Source: Actinocrispum wychmicini (GTDB lineage Bacteria; Actinomycetota; Actinomycetes; Mycobacteriales; Pseudonocardiaceae). From it: 64,000 nt of DNA. Shown one piece after another: positions 34,677 through 43,488 of this stretch; position 1 is the first letter of the stretch; every line of letters begins with the position of its first letter. Location: positions 868,001 to 932,000 of the forward strand of contig NZ_SLWS01000003.1 of the NCBI RefSeq assembly GCF_004345645.1, written 5' to 3'. The notes under the pieces were generated by a model. It did no database searches and was not told the origin of the DNA. It saw only the letters and a program-made list of their open reading frames with translations. The position numbers and the translations under genes are program-made.

Positions 34677-36478
34677 TGGCCGCGGTACTGGTGCAGGGTC
34701 TGCGGGTCAGTCTGGACGGCCGCGACGTCGACGTGGTCGACTGCGTCGACTTCGCCATCAAGGAGGGCGAGGTGCTCGGCCTGGTCGGCGAGTCCGGCTC
34801 GGGAAAGACCACAGTCGGTCTGGCGTTGCTCGGTGACGCCCGGCGTGGTGCGCGCATCGTCGGTGGCAGTGTGGTGATCGACGGCCAGGACATCGTGAGC
34901 CTCACCCCGGCCAGGCTCACCGCCCTGCGCGGCAGCACGGTCGCCTACGTGCCACAGGATCCGTCGATGGCGCTGAACCCGGCGCTGCGGATCGGCCGGC
35001 AACTGACGGAACTGTTCGAATTCCACCAGCCAGACATGCCCACCGCGGCACGGGACGAGCGGATCAGGACCACCCTGCACGAGGTGGGACTGGACGCCGA
35101 CGACAGGTTCCTGGCCCGATTTCCGCACCAGCTGTCCGGCGGCCAGCAGCAGCGTGTCACGCTGGCGCTCGCCTTCGTGCTGCGGCCCAAGGTGATCGTA
35201 CTCGACGAGCCGACCACGGGACTCGATGTCACCACTCAGGCCCGTGTCCTGAGCACTGTACGCGAACTGTGCGCGACGCACCGGGTCGCGGCCCTGTACG
35301 TCACCCACGACATGGCGGTGGTTGCCGCGCTGGCACACCGGATCCTGGTGATGTACGCGGGACGGGTCGTGGAGTCCGGATCGAGCGCGCAGATCTTCGG
35401 CCGGGCAGCCCATCCGTACACCCAAGCACTGCTCGCCGCGGTACCCGTGGTGTCACAGCGCCATGAGCTGGTCACGATTCCGGGTGACACCCCCTCGCCG
35501 GGACGGCGGCCCGGCGGTTGCCCGTTCCACCCCCGCTGCGCCGATGCCGTGCCGGAGTGCGCGGTGACCACCCCGGAGCCGGTCGAGGTCGGCGCCGAGC
35601 ACACCGTCCGCTGCATCCGCGCCGCCGAACTCGCGGCCGGTACGGCCCGCACAGCACCCCGGATCGCCGCGGCCCCTGCCGGCCGCCAGGACGAAGTGCT
35701 GCTTCGAGTGTCGCATTTGGACGCTTTTCATGGCACCCGGCAGATCCTGCACGATGTGTCCTTCGAACTGGCCCGTAAGGAATGCCTCGCACTGGTGGGC
35801 GAGTCCGGCTGCGGCAAGACCACACTGGCCCGCAGCATCATCGGCCTGCACCGCAAACACAGCGGTGGAATCTCGTTCCGGGACAACGAGATGGCCAAGC
35901 ATGCCCGCGACCGGTCCCTCGAACTGCGGCGCGCGGTGCAGTACATCTTCCAGAGCCCCTACAACGCGCTGAACCCGCGCCGGTCCATCGGCGAGACCTT
36001 GCGTGAACCGCTGCGAGTGCTGTTCGGCGTGCCGTCGGCCAAAGCCAGAACCATGGTCGCCGAGGCGCTCGAACGTGTCTCGCTGTCGCCGAGCCTGGCA
36101 TCGTCGTACCCGAGCCAGCTCTCCGGCGGCGAACGGCAACGGGTCGCCATCGCACGAGCCCTGGTGTGCCGGCCGGAAGTGCTGGTGTGCGACGAGATCA
36201 CCTCCGCGCTGGACGTCTCCGTGCAGGCGTCGATCGTGCGCCTGCTGCGCGGGCTCCAAGACGAGGAAGGTCTGGCGCTGTTGTTCGTCACGCACAACCT
36301 GGCGCTGGTCCGCACCGTCGCGGATCGCGTCATCGCCATGCGCGACGGACGGCTCGTCGAGACCGGGCACGTCGACGACGTTCTCGACCAACCCCAAGAC
36401 CCCTTCACGCGCAAGCTCATCGCGGCGACCCCCGAGTTCGGTGCCGCACCCGTACTGTCGCGAGAGGACCGGACATGA
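34676..36478 (+). CDS. ABC importer ATPase with two fused ATP-binding domains (DppD-DppF)
   Basis: A 600-aa protein combining both ATPases of a peptide-type importer. Domain 1 (about 1-325) has GESGSGKTT, LSGGQQQRV and VLDEPTTGLD, then the oligopeptide C-terminal region with CPFHPRC, which often binds an iron-sulfur cluster. Domain 2 (about 340-600) has GESGCGKTT, LSGGERQRVAIA and VCDEITSALD, followed by the family end. Fused forms are common in actinobacteria and rhizobia. ATG 34676 follows GGAGGGG and overlaps the permease stop. Confidence 0.92.
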   Translation: MAAVLVQGLRVSLDGRDVDVVDCVDFAIKEGEVLGLVGESGSGKTTVGLALLGDARRGARIVGGSVVIDGQDIVSLTPARLTALRGSTVAYVPQDPSMALNPALRIGRQLTELFEFHQPDMPTAARDERIRTTLHEVGLDADDRFLARFPHQLSGGQQQRVTLALAFVLRPKVIVLDEPTTGLDVTTQARVLSTVRELCATHRVAALYVTHDMAVVAALAHRILVMYAGRVVESGSSAQIFGRAAHPYTQALLAAVPVVSQRHELVTIPGDTPSPGRRPGGCPFHPRCADAVPECAVTTPEPVEVGAEHTVRCIRAAELAAGTARTAPRIAAAPAGRQDEVLLRVSHLDAFHGTRQILHDVSFELARKECLALVGESGCGKTTLARSIIGLHRKHSGGISFRDNEMAKHARDRSLELRRAVQYIFQSPYNALNPRRSIGETLREPLRVLFGVPSAKARTMVAEALERVSLSPSLASSYPSQLSGGERQRVAIARALVCRPEVLVCDEITSALDVSVQASIVRLLRGLQDEEGLALLFVTHNLALVRTVADRVIAMRDGRLVETGHVDDVLDQPQDPFTRKLIAATPEFGAAPVLSREDRT

Positions 36479-38082
36479 CCACGCAACCATCACACGGCCT
36501 GAGTCGGCGGGGATTCCTCGGCTCCGCGGCCGCACTCGGCCTGCTCGCGGCCTGCGGCGGAAACACCACGCAGCAGCCCGGCTCGACCCCGCGCCGGGGC
36601 GGCCGGCTCACCGTGGCGACCGGCGGCGCCAAGGGATCGGACACAGTGGACCCGATGCTGCTCAACAGCGTTCCGGTCAGCTTCATGGCCCGCGTCCTCT
36701 ACGACCAGCTCGCCGACTACAGCAACCAGATGCGGTACCAGTTGGCCATGGCCGAGCTGATCGAGTCCAACGCCACAGGTGACGAGTGGACGATCCGGGT
36801 CAGACAGGGCATCGAGTTCCACAACGGCAAGACCCTCGACGCCGACGACGTGCTGTTCACCTTCCAGCGCACGTTCTCCCTGCCCGGCGCGGTGACGGTC
36901 GGGAAGTTCAAGGCGTTCGTCGACCTGAACGGCATCACCAAACTCGACCAGCGCACACTCCGGTTGAAGCTGCTCCGGCCGGCCGCCACGTTCCAGTCCG
37001 CGCTCGCCAGCCCGTTCAAGATCGTGCCGGTCGGCTTCGACCCGCGCAACCCGGTCGGCACCGGCCCCTTCAAGTACAAGAGCTTCACCCCGAACCGGCA
37101 GTGGACCTGCGAACGCTTCGCCAACTACTGGAACGCCACCGGCGAGTCACAACCCAGCGACGCACCCGCCCCGGCCGGCCTCGGCCCGAAGCCGTATCTG
37201 GACGAACTGGTCGTCAACGTGATCAACGACGACTCGGCCAGGATCAACGCGCTGGTGACCGGCCAGGTCGACGCCATCAACCAGCTGCAGTTCGCCCAGA
37301 TCCCCACCATCGAGCAACACCGTGAGTTGAAACTCCTGGAGTCGAAGACCGGGGCGTGGACCGGGATCTACATGAACATGCAGCAGGCACCGTTCAACGA
37401 CGTCCGGGTCCGCCAGGCGCTGCGGCTGGCGATCGACCGCGACCAGGCGCTCACCGCCTGCCTGTCCGGCCATGGCACGGTGGCCAACGACCTGCCTGAA
37501 CCGTTCGCGCCTGGCTATCCCGCGTCGCTGGTGCGCAAGCGGGACGTCGAGAAGGCCCGGCAACTGCTCAAGGACGCCGGCCACGAAGGCGTCACGGTCG
37601 AACTGGTCACCGGACCGGTCTCGACCGAGGCCGTGTCCATGTGCACCGTGTTGGCCAACAACGCGGCCGACATAGGCATGACCATCAAAGTCCGGCAGGT
37701 GGACACCGCGACCCTGTTCGGCCCCAACTTCCACAACTGGCAGTTCTCCGTGGACAAATGGCCGGCGCAGGGCAACTATCCGATGCTCACGGCGTTGACC
37801 GACCTCAGTGGCGCAACCGACCTCACCCACATGGCCGACCCCGACCTCCGCGAACTTCGATCCCTCTACGAGCAGGCACAGGCGACCACCGACCAGACCA
37901 GGCAGAACGACCTCACCCAACGGATGTACCAGCTCGAATACGACCGGGGCGGGTGGATCATCCCCTTCTTCGCCAACGTCGAGAACGCGTACAACGTCAA
38001 GACCGCCGGATGGCCCAAGGACGACTTCGCCGGCCGCACCTTCGGCAACGCCCGCTTCGAACAGGTCTACCTGACCAGCTAG
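36475..38082 (+). CDS. Family 5 solute-binding lipoprotein of the ABC importer, Tat-exported
   Basis: A 535-aa extracellular binding protein (peptide/nickel SBP family 5). The N-terminus carries a twin-arginine motif SRRGFLG and a lipobox LLAAC, so it is probably Tat-exported and lipid-anchored. The mature part has the family blocks FHNGKTLDADDVLFTFQRT, NPVGTGPFKYKSF and DVRVRQALRLAIDRDQAL. Ligand cannot be read from sequence; the family binds peptides, opines, glycosides and metal chelates. Shared operators with the amidase operon suggest that the ligand is the compound degraded there. Confidence 0.92.
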   Translation: MTTQPSHGLSRRGFLGSAAALGLLAACGGNTTQQPGSTPRRGGRLTVATGGAKGSDTVDPMLLNSVPVSFMARVLYDQLADYSNQMRYQLAMAELIESNATGDEWTIRVRQGIEFHNGKTLDADDVLFTFQRTFSLPGAVTVGKFKAFVDLNGITKLDQRTLRLKLLRPAATFQSALASPFKIVPVGFDPRNPVGTGPFKYKSFTPNRQWTCERFANYWNATGESQPSDAPAPAGLGPKPYLDELVVNVINDDSARINALVTGQVDAINQLQFAQIPTIEQHRELKLLESKTGAWTGIYMNMQQAPFNDVRVRQALRLAIDRDQALTACLSGHGTVANDLPEPFAPGYPASLVRKRDVEKARQLLKDAGHEGVTVELVTGPVSTEAVSMCTVLANNAADIGMTIKVRQVDTATLFGPNFHNWQFSVDKWPAQGNYPMLTALTDLSGATDLTHMADPDLRELRSLYEQAQATTDQTRQNDLTQRMYQLEYDRGGWIIPFFANVENAYNVKTAGWPKDDFAGRTFGNARFEQVYLTS

Positions 38083-38118
38083 CTGCGGAGGTGGAGGGGG
38101 CTCTTAGCAGAGACAGGA

Positions 38119-38137
38119 GGCAGGCCCGCCGGCTGCC
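38119..38137. terminator. Hairpin between convergent operons
   Basis: GGCAG (38119-38123) pairs with CTGCC (38133-38137), and an inner CC/GG pairing extends the stem past a one-base bulge. It lies in the 57-bp gap between the binding-protein gene and the convergent oxygenase gene. It would separate the importer operon from the NRPS operon. Confidence 0.4.
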
Positions 38138-38139
38138 GA

Positions 38140-39099
38140 CTAACCACCCCGCTTGTCCACCGAGAGACCGTCGGCTACTTCGTCCGCCGGCAGGTGAACG
38201 TGAACTACCTCGACGTCAACGTTCACAGTCCTGGCCGCGACGAACTTTCCGTACATCCGGCGCAGCCGACGGCGGGATGTCCCTTCGGTGAAGGCGCGGC
38301 GGCCGTGGAGCATTCGCAGATTGTTCCAGAGCAGGATGACACCGCGGCGGAGGAGAACGGGGGTCTGATTGGTTTCGTCCGCCGAGATTCGGTCGAAGGC
38401 GTCCATCGCCGCCCTGAGGTCGTCCGGGAGTCGCTCGCCGACGGTTTCGTATCCATCCTCGATGTAGCGACGAAGATACCGGAGCTGGAACGAGTTGTCG
38501 CCACCCCACTGGGCGATGGGTTGTTTCCTGGTGGTCAGGCCGGGGATCTGGCCCATGACGTCAAAGTGGTGCGGTCGGGCGAACGTGGCCTGGTGGGCCG
38601 GGTCGAGTTGGGACCACAGCGCCGGGCCGGACATGGTGATGGTCTCGCCGCCGGTGTCCGCGGCCGACAGGCCCAGGAGTGCGGCGATCTCCGGCGGGTC
38701 CGGCAACAGGGTTCCGTCCGTGTGGTGTCCGCCTGAACGGCTCGACCCGGAGTAGTGACTCACGGTGGGGACGTCACTCGCGATCTCGACCATGCACATC
38801 AGCTCGCCGGTCCGGTACTGCGGCACCGGTGCGCACAAGCTGGTGAACAGGTTCCAAGCGGCGGTGCAGAGTTCGTGGTCGTCGAGGCCGTCCGGATCGA
38901 TCTGGACGACCGCCAGTCCAGGCACCTGGCGGACATCGGCCAGAATCCCTTCGGCCACGGCACGAGCCTGCGAGGTGACCGAGGGGGCGTCGGTCGGCCA
39001 CTTGTCGGCGGCTACGTCCGTGGGCACCGACCGGGCTAGGAAGGCGCTGAGAACAGAGCCGTTGACGAGGAATGTGGGCTCCACGGGATTCTCCTTCAC
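38140..39099 (-). CDS. Fe(II)/2-oxoglutarate-dependent oxygenase, TauD/TfdA family
   Basis: A 319-aa non-heme iron oxygenase. The iron triad is H126-x-D128 in GGHHTDGT and H265 in RMLHGRRAF, and the arginine for 2-oxoglutarate lies in RRRLRRMYG near 278. Such enzymes in NRPS clusters usually hydroxylate a free or carrier-bound amino acid. It is the last gene of the long leftward operon, and its ATG overlaps the racemase stop as ATGA. The substrate is unknown; methylaspartate-derived or aldol-derived amino acids made by its neighbours are candidates. Confidence 0.85.
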   Translation of the reverse strand: MKENPVEPTFLVNGSVLSAFLARSVPTDVAADKWPTDAPSVTSQARAVAEGILADVRQVPGLAVVQIDPDGLDDHELCTAAWNLFTSLCAPVPQYRTGELMCMVEIASDVPTVSHYSGSSRSGGHHTDGTLLPDPPEIAALLGLSAADTGGETITMSGPALWSQLDPAHQATFARPHHFDVMGQIPGLTTRKQPIAQWGGDNSFQLRYLRRYIEDGYETVGERLPDDLRAAMDAFDRISADETNQTPVLLRRGVILLWNNLRMLHGRRAFTEGTSRRRLRRMYGKFVAARTVNVDVEVVHVHLPADEVADGLSVDKRGG

Positions 39100-39770
39100 A
39101 GTTGGCGGGCCGCGATCGAGCGGGCCGTGACGTCGAACGGGTCGATCACGTCGAACGAGTGGGCACGCGCCAGCACGTGGATCTCACTGCAACCGACGAT
39201 GGCCGAGGAGACCTCATACTCGCGCATGCCGTCGTCCAGCCAGCGCACGGCGGCGTCGGTACCGCGGTTCTCCTTGATCTCCTGGATAGCCTGCTGCAAA
39301 GTGACATTGTCCGCTTCGGACGGCCACACCACCGACGACGCGATGTCCGTCCATTTCGGATGCTCCTGGAGCAGGTGCATCCGCCACGTGTCGATGGAGC
39401 ACATCATCAGCCGGCGCACCGGTGGTGCGGCCGCGACGGCGTCCACCAGGACGTCGACGGTCGAGACCACCCGGTCACGCAGGCGTGCGGGAAGGAAGGG
39501 CAGAATCCTGTGCAACGTCATACAACACATGACGATCTTGTCGCAGCCCTGGTCGGCCAGGAGCTGCAATCCCCTTGTCACCTGGGCTTCGATCCGGACG
39601 TCGCGGCCGGCGACAAGTGTCCCCCGCGCGGCGATACCCGGGTCGGAATACAGCAGCACGGCCGGGAAGTCCTGTTCGGCCACGCCGTCGCAGTGCGCGT
39701 AGATCGTCCGGACGAACTCCGCGGACGCCACCGGACCGACCCCGCCGAACACCCCGATCATCTCACCCAT
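39096..39770 (-). CDS. Aspartate/glutamate racemase-family protein
   Basis: A 224-aa cofactor-independent racemase-like protein. It opens with MGEMIGVFGGVGPVAS, and the two catalytic cysteines fit MCCMTLH and VGCSEIH. ATG 39770 overlaps the mutase 3' end by 8 bp; the longer upstream frame is the mutase shadow. Next to a glutamate mutase it could convert L-methylaspartate or L-glutamate to the D-form, or interconvert a related acid. Some family members are decarboxylases or isomerases, so racemase is only the first guess. Confidence 0.78.
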   Translation of the reverse strand: MGEMIGVFGGVGPVASAEFVRTIYAHCDGVAEQDFPAVLLYSDPGIAARGTLVAGRDVRIEAQVTRGLQLLADQGCDKIVMCCMTLHRILPFLPARLRDRVVSTVDVLVDAVAAAPPVRRLMMCSIDTWRMHLLQEHPKWTDIASSVVWPSEADNVTLQQAIQEIKENRGTDAAVRWLDDGMREYEVSSAIVGCSEIHVLARAHSFDVIDPFDVTARSIAARQL

Positions 39771-41646
39771 CGAGCGGCCACCTTTCGTACTCACCCGCCT
39801 GGATCTGAAGCACGTCGTGCTGGACGGTCGCCCACTCGCTGCGCCGCCTCCGATCGGCCATCGCGGACCGGTGGAACTCGCGAACCTCATCGGAGAACTG
39901 GAGGTTGCCCACTGACAGGAACCGGACCGCGCCGCTGGGATCGCGGGCGGTCACCACGTCGCCGCGGTTCTCCAGGCTCGGTGCGAACGGGATGTCCAGC
40001 AGGCCCTTGTGGAAGCTGTTGACGACACCGACGGTGAGACTGCCGCCACCGGCGACGAACACGCTTTCCAGCAGCTGCTCGACTTCCAGCCGTAGGACAC
40101 GCTCCTCGCGGGCCACGGCGGCCTCGTCGACGGTCGTTCGCTGGGCCATCTCGAGCCCGAACCGGCTCAACGTGACGCCTTCACGGTTGTCCGCGGCCGA
40201 AGGGATACGAGTCGCCTCCACCGGCGTCTTGGTGAGCATCCGGGTCGCCCCGGACAGTCCAGCCGTGGTAGCCGACGCCACGATCAGCTCACCGGCGCGC
40301 CTGGTGTCCTGTGGAAAAGCCGCCATGTACTGGTGAAAGACGGTGTTGACCCGTACGTTGTGGTAGCCGAGATTGACCAGCGTACGGGTGGCGAACTCCC
40401 GCAACACCCGGATCGCGGCGATGTCCTGTGCGCGGTTGCCTTGTTCGGCGCATCCCAGGGAGACGGACCGGACACCCTGACCCACCGCCAGCAGGGTCTC
40501 GATCACGGTGACAGTGATGGCGAGGCACGGCGGGATCAGGACCGCGGTGAGCGTCCCGAAGAACTCCCGGTCGATGATGACACCGAACTGGTCCGAGTAC
40601 AGCCCGGCCAGTCGATCGACGTACTGCCAGCGCGCCAGCGATTCGGCCAGCGGGTAGTCCTTGAAGTACGGGATGTTGTAACAGATGGCCCCGCCTTCGT
40701 ATCCCGTCACGCCACCGGCACAGGAGATCTCGGCGAGCAGCCGCGGATCCCGGGTGCTGTGCCGTGTCTGCAGCGGCGTCCGGACGTGGGAGATGATCCG
40801 CCGCAACGGTTCGACGCCATGGTTCACCATCGGGAATCCGTTGAGGACGGACTCGCACAGCGACCGGCTTTCGGCGATCGACTGCTCCGCGATGTCGTAC
40901 GCGTTGCTCCGGGTCAGCGAGTCGATCTGGTAGGAGAGCACGTCTCCGCCAGCGTCGCGAAGCACCTTGAACAACTCCAGCTGGTCCGCGACGAGAGCGA
41001 CACCCGAGCGAGGCTGTAGGAGCACCCGCCCGGCCGACAGTTGCGCCTGCGCGAACGACGGCTGCCTGATGAGGAACTTGGCATTACCCTCAAGGTCGGC
41101 GGCGCCGGCGCCGGTACGCCACGTATCCAGCACCTCCCGTCGGATACGCCGGAAGTCGGCCAACGACATCCGGTCGTCGACCGGAACAGGTAACGGCCGC
41201 GTTTTCAGCTCGGGTCGCCGTACCGGAATGACGGCCTGTTTGCGGGGGCGGACGAACAGGTCCTCGACAAGCACGGACAGCACGGTCGGGATGTCGACGT
41301 ACCCCGGGAACACCCTGCTGAAGCCCTGCGGGGCCAGCTCGGCCAGCAGCCGGTCCGCGTCGTTGACCGACAAGTTGCCGCCGATGTACCAGAGCGTATC
41401 GATGTCCGCGAACTCCGTCCGCAGATCCGCGAACTCCGCAAGGTAGGTCCGGGCGTGGCCGTCCATACAGGACAGCATGACCACGTCGGCGCCGCCCGCG
41501 ACCTCGAAGAACTCGCGCAAGCTGTTCTGTATGCCCAGGAAGTCGACTCGGTATCCCGCCTCAGTGAGCGCGCGCCGAAGGATCGACAGCCCCACGGAAT
41601 GCGCGTCCGCCCCCAAGCCGCCCAGCACAACGAGCCCCTCTGTCAC
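39763..41646 (-). CDS. Coenzyme-B12 glutamate mutase, fused S and E subunits
   Basis: A 627-aa protein that joins both parts of glutamate (methylaspartate) mutase. Residues about 1-130 are the cobalamin-binding S subunit, with the base-off ligand motif D14-x-H16-x2-G19 in GADAHSVG and a YIGGNLSV strand. Residues about 160-627 are the E subunit barrel, with GGVTGYEGGAICYNIPYFKDYP and SLGCAEQGNRAQD. It rearranges L-glutamate to 3-methylaspartate. Clostridial enzymes keep the subunits separate. GTG 41646, just after AAGGGGAAAGG, is preferred to a GTG at 41682. In nikkomycin producers a glutamate mutase feeds the aldol building block, which fits the neighbours here. Confidence 0.9.
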   Translation of the reverse strand: MTEGLVVLGGLGADAHSVGLSILRRALTEAGYRVDFLGIQNSLREFFEVAGGADVVMLSCMDGHARTYLAEFADLRTEFADIDTLWYIGGNLSVNDADRLLAELAPQGFSRVFPGYVDIPTVLSVLVEDLFVRPRKQAVIPVRRPELKTRPLPVPVDDRMSLADFRRIRREVLDTWRTGAGAADLEGNAKFLIRQPSFAQAQLSAGRVLLQPRSGVALVADQLELFKVLRDAGGDVLSYQIDSLTRSNAYDIAEQSIAESRSLCESVLNGFPMVNHGVEPLRRIISHVRTPLQTRHSTRDPRLLAEISCAGGVTGYEGGAICYNIPYFKDYPLAESLARWQYVDRLAGLYSDQFGVIIDREFFGTLTAVLIPPCLAITVTVIETLLAVGQGVRSVSLGCAEQGNRAQDIAAIRVLREFATRTLVNLGYHNVRVNTVFHQYMAAFPQDTRRAGELIVASATTAGLSGATRMLTKTPVEATRIPSAADNREGVTLSRFGLEMAQRTTVDEAAVAREERVLRLEVEQLLESVFVAGGGSLTVGVVNSFHKGLLDIPFAPSLENRGDVVTARDPSGAVRFLSVGNLQFSDEVREFHRSAMADRRRRSEWATVQHDVLQIQAGEYERWPLDG

Positions 41647-41691
41647 CCTTTCCCCTTCGCTGTTCGGCCGAAAGGCCAGCACGACATCGAG

Positions 41692-42492
41692 TCAGGCGTC
41701 CCGCTCCTTGGTCACACTGAGCGACACTGTTCCCAACGAGTCGAAAGACGCCCGTACGGTGCCGCCAGGTAACAGGTCGACGGCAGCTGCCCACGAGCCA
41801 GCGAGCACGATGTCACCAGCACTCAGCCCTGTGCCGTACGAGGACAGGATCCGGACAAGGCACGCCACGGACTCCGCGGGATGGCCCATGACAGCTGTGC
41901 CGTGTCCCGTTTCCTTACGCTCGCCCGCCTGGAACACCATACGTTCGGCGGCGAGGTTCACGTTCTCAACCGGCGTCGGCGAACCCATTACCACCATTGC
42001 CGACGAAGCGTTGTCAGCCACGGTGTCCACGAGCTGAATCGCCCAGTTCTCGATTCGACTGTCGAGCACTTCAAGAACAGGAAGTACCACGGAGGCAGCT
42101 GCCAGCACGTCCTGGGCGGTCGTGGAGCTGCCGGCAAGATCCGCGGCGATCCGGAAAGCTACCTCCCCTTCGACCTTGGGTGCGATGAACTGGTCGATGT
42201 CCAGGCAGGCGCGGTCAGGCAGCAGCATCCTGTCGGTCAGGTAGCCGAAGTCCGGATGGTCTATTCCGAACATCTCCTGGATGGCCACGCTGGTGGCGCC
42301 GATCTTGTGCCCCACGAGTACCGCGCCGTCCGCTATGTCCAGTGCGCGCACCTCACGTTGGATCGCATAGGCGTCGGAAAGCGTGAGGTCCGGACAGCGT
42401 GCCGACACGGGCGGTACCGGGCGGCGGTCCCGGGCGGACGCCCAGAGTTCGGTCGCGAGCTTGGTGATCTCGGGACGGACCAGCGACTTCAT
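41692..42492 (-). CDS. 2-keto-4-pentenoate hydratase-family enzyme (MhpD-like)
   Basis: A 266-aa enzyme of the hydratase/oxalocrotonate-decarboxylase family. Metal-binding acidic residues appear in KVEGEVAF, with DSRIENW and DTVADNAS as further family blocks. Family members add water to 2-hydroxydienoates or decarboxylate vinylogous oxo acids. Inside an NRPS operon and next to an aldolase it may dehydrate a 4-hydroxy-2-oxo acid, or decarboxylate an oxaloacetate-type acid. ATG 42492 overlaps the methyltransferase stop as ATGA. It is a paralogue of the hydratase domain at 2897-3715. Confidence 0.85.
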   Translation of the reverse strand: MKSLVRPEITKLATELWASARDRRPVPPVSARCPDLTLSDAYAIQREVRALDIADGAVLVGHKIGATSVAIQEMFGIDHPDFGYLTDRMLLPDRACLDIDQFIAPKVEGEVAFRIAADLAGSSTTAQDVLAAASVVLPVLEVLDSRIENWAIQLVDTVADNASSAMVVMGSPTPVENVNLAAERMVFQAGERKETGHGTAVMGHPAESVACLVRILSSYGTGLSAGDIVLAGSWAAAVDLLPGGTVRASFDSLGTVSLSVTKERDA

Positions 42493-43475
42493 GGGATCGC
42501 CACGAAGAGACGTCCGCCCGGCACGACCTGCGGCACACACTCCACCTTCGAGAAGCCAGCGATGTAGAACTTCGTTCGCCATTCCTGCTCAGGCGGCAAG
42601 TGCACGTTCATGAAGCTCGCGTGCACATAGGTGAACAGGGCGCTGAACTTCCGCTCCCGGACGTGCTGGGCATAGGAGACCGCGTCGACGACGACCATGA
42701 ATCCGTTCGGCTTGAGGGCATGACGGCAACTGCTCAACACAGCTTGGGACAGTGCCGCGTCCTGGACGATGTCGTGCATGACGAAAGACGCCAGGATGGC
42801 ATCGGCGCCGTTGATCTGGCTCGAATCGTCGACCAGTGATTCTATCGAGCGCACGACGACCTCCAGCCGATCGTCCACACCGGCTTGTCGGGCGGCCTCC
42901 CGTGCCGCCGCACACGCCGCCGCGCTGATATCCAGGGCTATGCCGGTGCGCGTGGAATCTTGCGAGAGCCATCGGATGAGCAGTCCCCCAGCGCCGGCGC
43001 CCAGGTCCACCACCCGCTTGACACCGGCCGCGTTGAGCTTGTCGATGATGTCCGGGTAGAAGCCCCGATCACCGATCCAGCGCGAACTGACGGCGACGCG
43101 GCGGCTGTCGCGTCGGTACGCGCGCGCAGCGGAGTCTCGGTCGGCGAGGAACTCGCGAACGTTCTCGATGAACGGGTTGTTCGCCGTCAGCGCCCAACAC
43201 ACGTACCCGGCTTCGTACCGCCGCTCGGGATAGTCCAACGAGACCCGGAACTGACCCGTGACCCCGGTGTCGGTGACCAGACCCGCGGCGAGCAAGGCAT
43301 TCAGGTACTCGGTGACGCCTTCCAACGGAGCGTCGGCGACCTTGGCCAGGTCCGCGGCACTGAACGTATCCCCCGAGTCCAGTATCCGGTCCACTCCGAG
43401 TTCGGTGCCGATCTGCAGCAGCCCCGCAACCGCGGCGATGTCCGCGGCCCGCTCGAGCGACAACTGGTAGTCCAT
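42489..43475 (-). CDS. SAM-dependent methyltransferase with N-terminal winged-helix dimer domain
   Basis: A 328-aa class I methyltransferase. Residues 1-90 look like the helical/winged-helix dimerisation domain of small-molecule methyltransferases (LLQIGTELGVDRIL, DLAKVADAPLEGVTEYLNALLAAGLV). The SAM loop is VVDLGAGAGGLL, followed by GIALDISAAAC and SFVMHDIV. This layout is shared by O-methyltransferases and by 2-oxo-acid C-methyltransferases such as MppJ. Between a hydratase and an aldolase of 2-oxo acids, C-methylation is a reasonable idea, but O-methylation is not excluded. ATG 43475 is chosen over a longer shadow frame. Confidence 0.82.
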   Translation of the reverse strand: MDYQLSLERAADIAAVAGLLQIGTELGVDRILDSGDTFSAADLAKVADAPLEGVTEYLNALLAAGLVTDTGVTGQFRVSLDYPERRYEAGYVCWALTANNPFIENVREFLADRDSAARAYRRDSRRVAVSSRWIGDRGFYPDIIDKLNAAGVKRVVDLGAGAGGLLIRWLSQDSTRTGIALDISAAACAAAREAARQAGVDDRLEVVVRSIESLVDDSSQINGADAILASFVMHDIVQDAALSQAVLSSCRHALKPNGFMVVVDAVSYAQHVRERKFSALFTYVHASFMNVHLPPEQEWRTKFYIAGFSKVECVPQVVPGGRLFVAIP

Positions 43476-43488
43476 GGTACCTCCGGCA

